A stretch of DNA of 64,000 nucleotides from Cephalotus follicularis. Taxonomy: Eukaryota > Streptophyta > Magnoliopsida > Oxalidales > Cephalotaceae. The stretch is taken from the NCBI GenBank assembly GCA_001972305.1, contig BDDD01003363.1:1-64000 (forward strand), in the 5' to 3' direction. Below, piece by piece: positions 50,529-62,514 of this stretch (its first letter is position 1; every line of letters begins with the position of its first letter). Made by a program: the position numbers and the translations under genes. The notes beneath the pieces are model-generated. The model had not been told where the DNA came from. It did not search any database and was given only the letters and a program-made list of their open reading frames with translations.

Positions 50529-51179
50529 GTGTTTGTCACGCCCCGAACCGCGAGGGCGAACCCCCACGATCCGATGCGTGAGATACCTTCCAATCACTCC
50601 ATTAACTCATATATATCATGTTCCCCAAAAGTGCTATTGTCACGCCTCGAACCGTGGGATGGGCCCCACAACTCGACACGTGGTAATCCGTACAATCATC
50701 GCCATTATTAACCATAAAAATTTAAACTTAAAATAAACTATAAGCAAAAACATAATCCTTTATTTAATGTGTGGATATACAGACCCAGTTCAATACATCA
50801 TAAATGCACTGCTATGAACCAGCAGAAATATAATAAAATAAATTCATAATTTACACTTCGAAAATCCAACCATAAAGCATATTGCCGAGGAGGAGGAACT
50901 TACTGCACTCTTTATCCTTGCCGTTGCTGCGATGTGCCACCACTACCTGATCCTGTACCTGGCCCATTCAAAGGAATGGGTCAGCAACCCTGAGGGTTGT
51001 GTAGGTCACCACATATACGGGCACATACCAGAGGAACAAACAATACAAGTAGAGGAAAAAAAGAAAACACGAGTACCATAAACAATCCATAACCATAATA
51101 TAACATCATCATTCTTTATCATCCTTTGTCTTCGGACTGCTCTACTCGAACCACACATATCATATACAGAGGAGTCTAG

Positions 51180-51450
51180 TCCGGTCATCCTATGGTCTGG
51201 TCAGTGTGTATGGTTCATCTTTAGGCTCACCTGCCCGCGGAATTCTCCTCTAGGTTCCCCTGCCAAGCGAAATTCGCCCTTTGCTCACCTGCTCTGGCGG
51301 TTCACCTTTTGGATCACCAGCTTTGGCGGAATTCACCTTTAGGTTCACCATTAACGGATTCGCCTGAGGATCACCTGCCTCGCGGTATTCACCCCCATTG
51401 GGTTCACCTGCTTGGCGGAGTTCTCCCCAGTCGGGCTCACCTGCCAGGGT
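51180..51450 (-). repeat. GGTTCACC(T/A)..GGCGGAATTC repeats in the inner LTR
   Basis: Around ten irregular copies of a ~25-bp unit containing TTCACCT and GCGGAATTC or close variants. Translated frames are repeats, not genes. Confidence -1.
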
Positions 51451-52059
51451 CATCTATAAATTTATCCTTTACCAATCCTATTCCATCCTTTAGTCTGACC
51501 TAAGAGTACAACATTGTGCATAGCACTTCTCATGCACACTGCCCAACTGCGTGCATGGCGCATGCACACACGTAAATGTATGCCTGGCCTCCTAGTGTTG
51601 TCATTATTTGAGCATGCATGCATGCTTTCTCCCTCTGGTGTGTATTGAACTTGCAAGGTACAGAAGGCAGCAGTGCACGCATAGCAGAGAAGAACCCAGG
51701 GACCGCTCCTCAGGCGTTGTCGCTTCAGGTATTTGGCAGAGGAGGCCAAAGTCGGCTCCTCTGGTGTACGACACCCTAGCTTGGATACTTGGTGATGCGC
51801 CACGCTCGGACATGGCAGAGGAACCTAGCCTATTGTCTTCTCGGTGCAACACCTCCACGGCTCCATGTCTCCTTAGCACCACATCTTCCCAGGCACCACA
51901 GTTGTGCTCGGCGCATTCCCAATATGTCTGTTATGCACTTACCACTTTTGGGCGCCATGGCAGGGAAGATATGGTCATCTCGGCACGACACCATGGACAG
52001 GGCAAAGGAGCTCGGCGTCATGTATAGCAGGCCGTGGACGCATGCCTAGTGAGCATGGA

Positions 52060-52260
52060 CAGTGGAGCTCGGCCTAGATACTTGGCATGGCAGCAGCTCG
52101 GGCATGGTGGAGCTCAACTCCTCAGCCCGGCACCTCCGGCCTGGCAGCTCGGGCGCTCGTCCCTGGCAGCTTGGCTCCTCAGCCCGGCTCGCCTGGCATC
52201 ATCTCCTCAGCACCCCTGGTAGCCTGGCAGCTCGGCACTCGACCCGCTAGGACATGGATG
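52060..52260 (-). repeat. GC-rich CTGGCAGCTCGG repeats in the inner LTR
   Basis: Repeated words CCTGGCAGCTCGG, CTCCTCAGCCCGG and CAGCTCGGGC. It stands out as very GC-rich against an AT-rich surround, and occupies a place comparable to the GTCGAC-like clusters of the other LTRs. Confidence -1.
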
Positions 52261-53999
52261 ATGTGCCTTGTATCTGGCTGCTTAGTGAGAAGCCATGCTC
52301 GGGCGTAGTAGTGGAGCACATGCCTTGGACGCGTGCTCCACGTACGCCGGCGATGGAAGGAGCTCAGGTGTTCTCCAAAGATGAGCTGGTCATGTCGCCA
52401 CACTCGAGCGCACCAGGAGGGAAGCTCCATTGCTCCTCATGGCGTCTCAGCAACTATCCCATTGTGCAAGGCGCACAGTCGAGTGCAGGGACGACATTCC
52501 AAGGATGCAAAACAGTAATGTCCAAGAAACACTAACGTACTCTAGTCTTACTTCTCTAAGATAAGATATATAAATTCAATAACACCCAGACAAGCAATAA
52601 TAAAAATAACACACAATAATCACAACACACACACACAAGCTGGTAGGTACTCAGATATGGAGTAACCTACCTGGGGTAAGGTTGAAAACGGAGATCTCCT
52701 TCTCTCCTTGCAAATACTGGCTTCCTTCAAGCAGGGGACTGCTACACACTCAGATTGTCTCTTTCTTTCACCCTTGCTCCCTCTCTCTTGCTTCCATAAG
52801 GTGGGTATTTAAAGATGGCAGTTTCTGAAAAGCAGGGGACTTTCCTCTGCACCTTCCTCTTGTCTTCTTCCCCCCCTTTTTTGTCAACAGTCTCTCCCAT
52901 CTTCCACTTCCTCACTTCTCTCGATTTTTCTGGAACCAGCGTATGTGAAAAATTCCAAAAGCATATCTCATGACCACTTTCCAACATATATACCCACCAA
53001 AAGAAGCCTCCAGAATTTTCAAGAGGTTTTAAATGGATGCAGGCTGTTTTTCTGGGCTTGGGCCGACTTCCTCAAATGGTTCTTCTCTTCTTGACATTTT
53101 TAAGCCCAATTGTTATATACCCTATTTAATTCGGCCCAAAGAGAATAAAACAATTTCTTAAGCCCAAGGTCATAAATTACATTCCATTAAGCCCAAATAA
53201 ATACATCATAAGTTATCGGCCCAGCCCAAAAAGTGGGAAAATAATTACAAAGTCCAATAATAATTCTTTATAATATTTAGGGCTCTTACAACTATAATTT
53301 AAAACTTTAATCAATCAAATGAAACAGCGGAATATCCAATATCATGTCAGCAGAAACATCAATCAATATATCAATTCAGCGTGGATACCCATTAGAATCA
53401 TAGTCTTAAGATTTCCCGAAAATCGAGCATGAAGTTTCCGTTTATCGGACTATGCCCCCTGTAAAGAAAACCACAGTTTATATATTGGGCTCAGCCCTTA
53501 GCAAACCATACCTAAATCATAATTATCATTCTAATATCTCAAGGATGAACCCATGCATATCCAATACATTAACACACATATCTCTTAAGCACTGCCACAT
53601 GTCGACAAGTCATATAATGTTCAAAAGCAATTCTTATACAATATCTACTCATTTACATCAACTACCTTTATACAAAGATGGGTCAGAGAAGGTGAAATCC
53701 TTACTCCGTGGTTTAACCTGGCGGATCACTGCTACGCGTCACCTGTACCTGAACCTGACTCATTTCATTACAATGAAATAGGTCAGCAGCCTATGGCTGT
53801 GTACAATATACATATGCAGTGAAATGTGCATGGTGAACAGATATATCTAATAGAAGAGATGCATGAATAGCATAAGAAATGTGAGCAATGCCATTCATAT
53901 CAATATAAGTCCATAACATAATCCATTACCAATAACTACTCTTCCATTTCAATAACCATTTCAATCCATACCCATTGGCATTCTACTAGGAATCTAGAA

Positions 54000-54420
54000 G
54001 TTGACGAGGTATATATATTGTCCCATACCAACATATATATATAGTTAACATCTAGTGGTTGACTAAATATATATACTGTCCCATACCGGCATATATAAGT
54101 AGTTAACCGCATCCCTTTTCAATCGTTCGTTCATTCACTTAGTCGCTCAATCAATCATTCAATCATTCACTCGGTCATTCATTCAATCATTCATTCGGTC
54201 AATCGTCATCCGATACTAAATCCACTCCGCCAAACACTTATGCCTTTCAGTCCATTCGATCGATCACTCATTCGTTCTGATCCATACAGTCTGTCACTTA
54301 TCCATATCAGTTCATTCGGTCGGTCACTTGTCCATTTCGATTCATTCAGTCGCTTATTCATTATACACTTCGTAGCCCTCACTGTCACTTCATTTGATGT
54401 GTCCCATAGGACTTCGGGAG
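54000..54420 (-). repeat. 58-bp tandem repeat and CATTC-rich stretch in the outer LTR
   Basis: Two copies of a 58-bp unit (54000-54110) each read GTTGAC, an ATATATAT run, GTCCCATACC, then AGTTAAC. A simple-sequence stretch of CATTCATT/CGGTC words follows (about 54120-54360). Confidence -1.
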
Positions 54421-54549
54421 GTCTACCTTCATGAGGCCAGCCTTCCGCGCAAGCCTAATCTGCGGGGCAATCTTAGGCACTAGGTTGACCTTAGAACCTT
54501 TGGGGTTGAAACCCACGGAAAACCAGATAATTTACAAGAAACAGGCCTT

Positions 54550-54930
54550 TAGGCATCAACACCATCATACTAGGCGTCAACGCCATCACTCTTTGCATCA
54601 ACTCTTCCATTCTAGGCGTAACGCATCTTCTGTTCACAGTTGATAGGCGTCGACGCACTGGGAGCACTTCAGTTTTGCGCGTCGACGCATTGACCATCCT
54701 CTTTAGAGATAACAGGCTCCAGGATGGTGTTAACGCATTGCTCCATAGTGATATGTTTGGGCGTCGATGTGCTGGTTGCATGCTAGTGTTGGGCGTTGAT
54801 GTATGACACTGATTGGCGCACAAAAACGCGAAGGAACACGCATCGCGTCGACTGGTCTTCTTCACAACGTCAATTGCTCATTCTCAGGCGTTGATGCCAG
54901 TCCTCTAGGCCTCAATGCGTTGACCAACAG
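54550..54930 (-). repeat. GCGTCGACGC / GCGTCAACGC repeat cluster in the outer LTR
   Basis: About a dozen variants of GGCGTC(G/A)ACGC lie in 380 bp, including GCGTCGACGCA twice, GGCGTCAACGCC, GGCGTCGATG and GCGTTGATG. It has the same core as the clusters at 1-190, 14690-14960 and 62400-62940. Confidence -1.
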
Positions 54931-55109
54931 AAGCTTGACATACAGGGGAAATATCGTATCAAACCCCTTTCAATCCCTTCAATCTGACACGACCCGTTCC
55001 CACTAACTCTACTGAGGACGAGCCCTGCCCGGGGATGGCGCTCCTGCTAACAACCCTGCTCTACTAACTACGCTAAAACTACAAAAGGGAGATCCTCCGA
55101 CCTGCTACA

Positions 55110-55690
55110 TAAGGCCAAACGACAAGCCTGGGCTGCGCGCGCAGCTAATAGGGCAACCGGGGCAGAGGATCCAACTCCCTTCCTGTTGGTGTCCCCAGCA
55201 CTGCTTAACCAAAGCTCCAAAACGCGTCGCATCACTTATGCCCGAGGAGAACACCCACGTGCTCCTCATGAAATTACTTGACTTATCACTCAAAAGCCCG
55301 AGGAGAAGGCCTGGGCTAAATGTGCAACAACATAAAACCCCAGAAGAGAGCACACACGTGCAACTCACGTGCTCACTTAACAACCTGTAGACAAAACATG
55401 CCCCAGGACACTCCTTGTCCTCGGGTCTTTTCTCCTCTACACTACTCATCTAAACTAAGCCACAAAATGCACAGCTTAACTTAAACCACTGTAGCATTTC
55501 AACATCAAGTCGTCCTCGGGCCTCTGGCTTACTTGTCTCCTCGGACCTCTTTCGCCAAGGCCCAACAACGCCCGAGGACACCCTGCCTCCTCGGGTAAAA
55601 CTCTCTAAACATAAAACATCCACCTTAGCCTTAAACTACTCTCCTCTGCTTAGCTCATCTCTGCTATACAAGCCGAGGACTCTCTAGCTC
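55110..55690 (-). repeat. CCCGAGGA / TCCTCGGG cluster
   Basis: More than ten copies of CCCGAGGA or its complement TCCTCGGG lie in both directions, with GTGCTCC and ACACGTG words between. The core CCGAGG/CCTCGG appears in inverted pairs. Confidence -1.
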
Positions 55691-56640
55691 CCCGGTCAGA
55701 CCTGAGAACACAAAACTCAAAATAGGAAATATCCATGAAATCACAAGATAAACAAATCTACCAACTCAAAACATCCATAAAGTTTCTTGAAAGTATAAAA
55801 TCATTACAAGTTTGATCTCTGGCATAAACATACATTGGCTCCTCTGGCTCGACAAAAGAATAACATATCTTATACAAAAGAAAAAGCTCTCGACTACTCT
55901 ACTACAAAAAGGGAGGTAGAGAAACCCAAAAGAATGCTCAATGCTATGCAATGCTAAATGCCCGAGCTGACGTTCATGATGCCGAGCTCAAAACTACATT
56001 GTTTAGCTATCTACTGCTGAGCTGGAGGATCTTCTCCGGCTGGCTGGTCTGCAAAACAATCTGTGAGGGGATTAGTCCAACTGACTAAGTGAATGAGAAC
56101 AAAACATCCTCTGATGCATTCATAAAGGAATGCGCTGAAGAAAACTTACCATGAGCATGAATAACTATCCCAACTGGGGAAAAGACTGTAAACAAAACAT
56201 ATGTCATGGCGTACAATAAAGAAACGCTCAAAGTACTTGAAAAACTTATTTTTTCTCTGCTTAGCTGATTCTAGAATGTTCATGAAAACTGAAATAAACT
56301 TAAGAATACAACTGTTGAAAGAAAGTATTCTGAAGAAGAACAAGGTTCCTTCTCGGCTAGAAACCCAAAGAGAACAACTAAGCTAGGAACTGGCTTTTCT
56401 CTGCTATGTTTACTTTGCTGATTACATAGTATAGTTGCCAACTTATAGTGGCCTGAGTTGAGCTGATCTAGGCCGAAGCCTGCTTGGTAGTATCTACCGA
56501 GAACCCATGGTTCTCCTTTGAACTTGCTATTTCTTTGCTTTACTTACTTATCTGAGCTGAAGGCATGACTGTCGAGGACAAAGTCCTCCTCTAGAAGACT
56601 TACTGAAAGGCTCTAATCTCTATTCTGGCAACTTAGCTCT

Positions 56641-56900
56641 GCTGTACTCAAACCCTAAACACCATCATAGACAATAGTGTAAAGGAGATCCAGGTAGGAC
56701 CTGGGGACAGTCTCGCTCAGTTTTCCATCATAGACAATAGTAGACCGAGGAGGTTGGAGCTATGTACATAGCACTCGGCTGCACTCAAACCCTAAATACC
56801 ATCATAGACAATAGTGTAAAGGAGATTCAGGTAGGACCTGGGGGCAGACTCGCTCGACTTCCCATCATAGACAATAGTAGGCCATGGAGTGGGGTTGAGC
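56641..56900 (-). repeat. 137-bp tandem duplication
   Basis: The block AAACCCTAAA..CATCATAGACAATAGTG..GTAGGACCTGGGG recurs 137 bp later (56661 against 56798), and the short word CATCATAGACAATAGT occurs four times. A CT run follows near 56965. Confidence -1.
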
Positions 56901-57687
56901 ACGTACGCATTACCTTGTCTGGAAAGTGACTAATTCACTTAGAAGAAACTTGAGCTCTAGTGCTCGGAAACTCTCTCTCTCTCTCTTCTGTCAAGGAAAA
57001 CATACGAAGATGCTAGGGAAACAAATTCCTGTTAGAAAACTCTCACTGTACTGGAAATTGAAAATTGAATGAGTTATCAAGAACATCATGAAACAACTAG
57101 AAACATAGAAGGGATGTCCCACTCATAGTTCTTGGTTGCGTTCTTATTGGCATCCTCTGACGAGAACTTCTCCTTTTTCTCTTCGTCTGCTACTGCGCCT
57201 GGCTGCTTCTCCGCTAAGCTTGGAAAGCTTCAAACTGCTGTTCTCCTCCCGCTCGTCAAAGACAAGGAGGAAGAAGAAGAAGAAGAAGAAGAAGAACTAG
57301 AGCTCTCTCTCACTCTAACCTGCCGAAGCTAAGGGAAAAAGCAACACCAAAAGAAAATATCTCTTTGCTAATCTCCACAAAACCATCATTAAACCTTGGG
57401 ACTTGGAAACTTCCTCAACAAGCTTTGCACTTAAGTCCTCCAACTATTTCTAATTTCAATAATTATAAAACTTGGGTTGGGCATTTTGATATCGATTACT
57501 CCCAATCACCCAGTCAATAAACACGATGACAAAACAATTATCGGGTCTTATAATTACGGGCTTTAACATGCAATATCTTTTATGGCTTCGGGCCTCTATT
57601 GGACTTTATTGCGGCAATATTCTATGCCAAAATTGCTAACAATTATCCACACAATAATTACGATAATATTCAGGGCGCTACAGTGTT

Positions 57688-58260
57688 ACTTTGTGAATCC
57701 TGATTGACATAGATTTCTGCATGGATTGGGATTTTTCCCCATTTTGAGTGTTCTAGAAGGATTTTGCCTCATTAATTTTAAGAATTTGGCATTTTCTAGA
57801 TATCTGGAGAAATATTTTTGAGATATCATTTCATAATTAATGAAATTTAATATAACCAGTTTATTCTCCATTAATATCCGGTCTATCCACGTGACGTGTT
57901 ATGATTGCCAGTAAATTTTATCTGTATCATCTTCATAATTTTTTCTTTCAACTCCCATTTCTTCTCTTACACGTGATTTATCGCATCTTAGACTTATCAA
58001 GGTACATAAAACCACCTATGGTCACTGGGCAGAGGAATGTAAGGCCTAGTGGGGCTTCTAATGAGGCACAAATCGGTCCCTACCATCCTATTTTATGAAT
58101 AAAAAAAGTTCAATCTATCATTGACATTAAGTCAAAAGGTATCAGAAACTCTCCAACTTTAACTGTTTGTTCACTTGAGCTCGTACTAATTTTTTGTTCA
58201 CTGAGCTTCTTGTACTCCTAAAATTTGTTCAAATAAGTCCCTCTGTCCAAAATTTCGTTA
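57688..58260. other. Host spacer between two solo LTRs
   Basis: AT-rich sequence with no recognised gene. It lies between the GTGTT duplication of one solo LTR and the ATAAT duplication of the next. Confidence -1.
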
Positions 58261-59082
58261 ATAATTGTAATACTTCGTTTGTCTGTGTGTAATTTTCGGA
58301 CCTTTCAGTCTGTTTTTGTGTGGGCTGTCTATTTAAGTGGTATGTGGACTGCCCGTTTTTGGTTTGTTTCGTTTTTGGTTGGGCTAATTGATTCTAGACT
58401 TGCCTAGTAAGTGTGTGTATTAGTAAATTTTTTTTATAAAATAAAACATTAATTTTCGAAATTTAGTTTTAAATCCTAATTGATATTTTTTTCTCCTTAA
58501 AAATAAAACCCTATTCTTTTATGTTCTTTTAAAAACGCCAGCTGCTCTCTCTCTCCCTATTGTATTTCTTACCAGCCACCTTTTCTCTCCCGTTTCTCTT
58601 TCTCTCTTGCCTGGAGCTAGCCAATGCTGCATAGCTTGGGAATTCTTGCGCTCCTTCCACAGTTGCTGCATCAGAATCAGGTTTGTCCTATTGGTTTTGG
58701 CTTTGTTATCAATCCATTTAATGTGTAATTGGTTAGAAACCATCTGTGCATTGAGTGCAGCCGCCAATTACGAAAATTCTTATTCTTTAGTTCCTTCTAA
58801 AAGTCTTAAGGTGTCTTGTATAAGTTGTTTAATCTGGTTTTGATGATCTGGTGGTGAAAGCTTTGATATCAGATTATATGTGCAGGGGTTAGATTCCGTC
58901 CCCCTCCTTCAAATATAGCCACCATCTGCATAATTCTCTTGATTCTATGTGTTCTTTTTGTTGTTGGGCGTCACATATATGTTCTTAAAACTGGTTGTGC
59001 TTCACTGATCGTTTTATGTCTTGATACCAAACAAAAAATTCGATAGGATCGTTAGATACCATGGTTAAGATTAAACAGGATA

Positions 59083-59265
59083 GTCGGCTGCTTTCCTAAA
59101 CAGTCGGCTGTACTAGAGAGACAGTCGGCTGATTTTCCTAAACAGTCGGTTGTACTGTTAAAAGCTGCAGTTCTACTTGGGCAGTCAGCTGACCAAGTTG
59201 AGTAGTCGGCTGTTATACATTGCACAGTCGACTGGTGCCCTATTCCAGTCGACTGGTAGGACTGT
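59083..59265 (+). repeat. CAGTCGGCTG repeat cluster in the solo LTR
   Basis: Eight or so copies of AGTCGGCTG with variants AGTCGGTTG, AGTCAGCTG and AGTCGACTGG (twice). The last form brings the cluster back to the GTCGAC core of the other LTRs. Confidence -1.
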
Positions 59266-59769
59266 AATTCCTGCAAAAAATTTCATTTTTCTTCTAAACT
59301 CTATTTTTTTCTGATTTAATGCCCATAAATGATTTCAAGTCCTTATAAGAACAATATTACTTCTTTTAGATTGTTGCAACAACCAAGGTGTAGTCTAGGG
59401 ATTTATCGATCTACTCTTAAGGTTATTTTTGTGATCGCATAAGGTACGGATATTTCGTCCTTGATTCTATCATCTTGATTTTATTGGAGTAAAATTTCGT
59501 TTTACTGTGAAATGAATAAAATATGAATTTTATTTAATTTTCATCTCTTTTAACTGTCTTGCAAGATTAAATGAGATTGATTTTTACTACGTAAGTATGT
59601 TTGATTTTCGACTAAACAAGTATGTAATTATTGTTGATAAATTACTATCGTTTAATAAACGATTTTGAAGATTGAGAAACTTTAATTTATGTTTGGAAAC
59701 CCTATATGTATGAATTTATTTTTGAGAAAATCAATATTTTGAAATTGTTGAAATACTAAGATATAACCA

Positions 59770-59812
59770 CCTATGGGGGTACCATAGGCATGTTCTCTGG
59801 CACGGAGACATG
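59770..59812 (+). other. Two adjacent hairpins in the solo LTR
   Basis: Hairpin 1 is CCTATG, loop GGGGTAC, CATAGG. Hairpin 2 is CATGTTCTC, loop TGGCACG, GAGACATG. The loop is unchanged from 762-768, while the top stem pair changes from T-A to C-G. One base of the right arm is absent, leaving a small bulge. Confidence -1.
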
Positions 59813-60608
59813 ACACCATCCGTGGCTGTGTGATCAGTCTACGATGTCTCTCTTTGTTATCCTGCGAAGGATTTGGATCTGATTTTGATTGTCACCGGAG
59901 TGTGATATTATGATAGAGGCGTATGGGTCGGCCCTAGGTTATATGTTTGGTATGTTAGGGAATTGATTGTGTAGTTTCGTGCACGTCATTCCACTAGGCA
60001 GGTGGATTTCCGGAGATCCCTCGCATATGTATGTGTACCGGTATGTTATCACCTGTATGGTTTGGTACGTACTCGGGATTAACTATGACATATATATATA
60101 TAAAGCTCAGTATGAAACATTGTGTTTAGAAAATCTTAATTTGATATGTTCAAAAACTCATACCTATCTTGTGAAAGTTTGTGAATCTATATGTATATGT
60201 TTGACTGAAAGCCTTTTAAATTGCCGCTTTTAAGTTTTGTTATTTATATGTTTTCACAATTTTTCTGTGTTACTTTTGTTCGTAAATTGTTTTACTATTC
60301 TATATCCGTACTGAGGTTTGCTCAGTCGTGTTTTTCTTTCCATGCGGCAGGTTATCAGGGGCAAGTGTGATAAGTGATCTACCTGAACATCAGAGAATTA
60401 CCTAGAAGTCAATTATTATTAATTTCAGTTGAATATTGTGGTAATGTGTGGACCTTCAGAGATTTATTTAGTTTTAAACAATATTTGAGTTTTTGGTGTT
60501 GTTTCGGATTATTAATATCAAATTTGAATAAAGGCTAAATTGTTTTTTATATGATTTTGTAAGTTGTTTGGTGTGACATCCCGACCTCAGTAGGGGTGTT
60601 ACAATAAT

Positions 60609-61602
60609 GCTACGTGACCATTAGTTTGTGCTGATAGGGATTAAAAAATTATAGTAAAGTCACGTGTCAAAAATTTATTATTATTTTTAATTTTATAGTA
60701 AATTTGATAACATTATAGTGGGTTCCATAATTAACAAAAAAAAAAAAAAAAACCCTAACAAAACCCCTACCAATGACCTCAACCAAGCAACCTTCACACA
60801 CACACAACAACTAACAACAAAAAAATCCCATACGCCCACTACATGCCACCTCCTCAACCTTTAATCCACAATCCATACAACTCATCCTCTCCACAACCTA
60901 TCTTCTCCACCTCAACCTTCAATTCACAATCCAAAAAACCCAAACACCTTGGTGAGTTTTGAAATATAAAACATTAGACCCGTAGTGTCCAAAACCTAAA
61001 TGACCTGTCCTCTCGAATCGTCAACACCTCCACATGCCACAAACCCGAACCACTGCCTTACATTACTTACCACAAGGCCAATACCAATACTCTCATATGC
61101 ACTGCTAAACACACAAACCATACCACACCCAAAACCACAACCAACCTGTATAAGAGCCACTGCCATTTGACCTATAAGCAATATAACCTACAAATCAATC
61201 GATCCAACAATTGAACACATAAAAAAGGAAAAAAAGTACACTAAAAAAATCAGAAAAATAAAAAAAAGAGTAATAACATTTGTAGCCACCATCGATTCAA
61301 CAATCACGATTTCCACCCATTGCCCACAACCACACATATACAACCAATATCATATGCATCTCCAAGCCAAACTCCACAATCACTACCAAAACAAAAACAA
61401 AAACAGATGAAGGGGAATTCTGAAATTCACAATTAACCAAAACAAAACCCAAAACAGATGAAGGGAGAGAGATTACCGTGTTAAAGAGATGAAGAGAGAG
61501 ATACTAGAGTGATTTGGGTTGGGTATTTATGAATCAAGGATTAGGGATTGGGATTTGAGGATTTAGGGAATTTGAGTTAGGAACATATAATCCCTGAGGG
61601 TT
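60609..61602. other. Spacer between solo LTR and next LTR
   Basis: AT- and CA-rich sequence with an A-run (about 60737-60753) and many CCACAACC-like words. No gene or RNA is supported; the frame at 61181-60996 on the minus strand has no recognisable domain. Confidence -1.
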
Positions 61603-62394
61603 GTTGGGAACCCCACCTAGGGCCAGTAAGGGCTCGAAATGCAGCGGAAGAAAACAAACTCAATCATGGGCATTAGGTGTACAGGGTGATCAATTTTAAT
61701 TTTCAATCAAATGATTGATCTCCAAGCAATGGGTTACCCTACCCGATGTCCACAATTGTCCTAATAAGCCCAGGAACCCTAATAGAGCATGTAGCCAAAC
61801 CACACAACCGATCCAAGTATAAGGGAGAAACGGGTTTGGAGTATGAGTTACTGTAAACTCTCACAATGGTCGCACACAATTGCACTAAGGGGACACACAC
61901 AAAACCCTATGCAACATAAAACCGAACCAAGAGCAATCCCTAACCTTAAGGAATCGCAATGGTTCCCCCATAAAAACCAAGGGGGTTCGGCTAGGGTAGG
62001 CATACCTTAACCACAACCCGAATTGCAAGCTATATCCCATAACAAGCAATTCCAACACAAGACAAGCAAAGTTCATATTGGGTTCGGCTAGGGTTGGCAA
62101 ACCCTAGCCCCAATCTGAATCCACAGAGAGAGGGAACGAGAAATCATAACCTCTAGTGATGGCTCATTCCTTCAAGAGCTCCCACATCACTTTAATCCCA
62201 AAACACCATTAAAGCTCCAAGCTCCTTCTTAAGCCATGCGCAAGGAAGATGATGATGGAGGTTTGAGTGTTTATCCTACACTATAAACTCCATAGATAAC
62301 GATGAGATGCAAGGAACAAATCATCTCCACCTATATTGAGCTTTGAGGGGTGAAAGGATTGTTGAAAATGGCTACAAAAATACACCAGATGTTT

Positions 62395-62462
62395 TAGGAG
62401 TCAACGCCTACCCATGGCGTCGATGAGTACGACAACAGCAGGGTGAAGAGAGACGGTAGGGA

Positions 62463-62514
<52 letters not shown>

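Larger units (their letters stand above)
50638..53290 (-). mobile_element. Inner Ty3-type solo LTR
   Basis: It starts TGTCACGCCTCGAACC and ends GGGCTCTTACA. Flanks GCTAT (50633-50637) and ACTAT (53291-53295) match at 4 of 5 bases. Its start is nearly the same as the outer LTR's, so a relative inserted close to its own kind's end. It carries GGTTCACC-type repeats (about 51180-51450) and a GC-rich GGCAGCTCGG-type cluster (about 52060-52260). Overlapping open frames at 51.6-52.5 kb come from this GC-rich array. Confidence -1.
50534..57682 (-). mobile_element. Nested Ty3-type solo LTR block, TSD GTGTT
   Basis: The outer ends are TGTCACGCCCCGAA at 50534 and TTCAGGGCGCTACA at 57682, inverted matches at 11 of 14 bases. 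They are flanked by GTGTT (50529-50533 and 57683-57687). Feature order (repeat cluster, then a TGACTCATT-like block, then the CGTGACA end) puts it on the minus strand. An inner LTR occupies 50638-53290. The remaining outer part, about 4.5 kb, is longer than related LTRs here (2.3-2.7 kb), so a further nested piece may lie in 55.0-57.7 kb; its borders were not found. No coding sequence was seen. It is a fossil. Confidence -1.
58266..60603 (+). mobile_element. Ty3-type solo LTR with perfect TSD ATAAT
   Basis: It starts TGTAATAC and ends GGTGTTACA (inverted ends). It is flanked by ATAAT at 58261-58265 and 60604-60608. It is 2338 bp with no internal region. Blocks shared in order with the LTR at 1-1553: repeat cluster (59083-59265), AAGGTACG (about 59443), two hairpins (59770-59812), and TCCGTACTGAGG..GCTCAG..GCGGCAGG (about 60305-60352). 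It is a solo LTR left by LTR-LTR recombination, of a family related to the first element. Confidence -1.

Noticed and set aside
51604-52535. Several overlapping open frames on both strands
   Set aside because: They arise from GC-rich repeats in an LTR; overlapping frames on both strands and no domains.
57132-57332. 66-codon frame with poly-Glu
   Set aside because: The Glu run is a GAA microsatellite in LTR sequence; no homology recognised.
60996-61181. Minus-strand frame in the spacer right of the solo LTR
   Set aside because: Short, biased by CA-rich sequence, no domain and no gene context.
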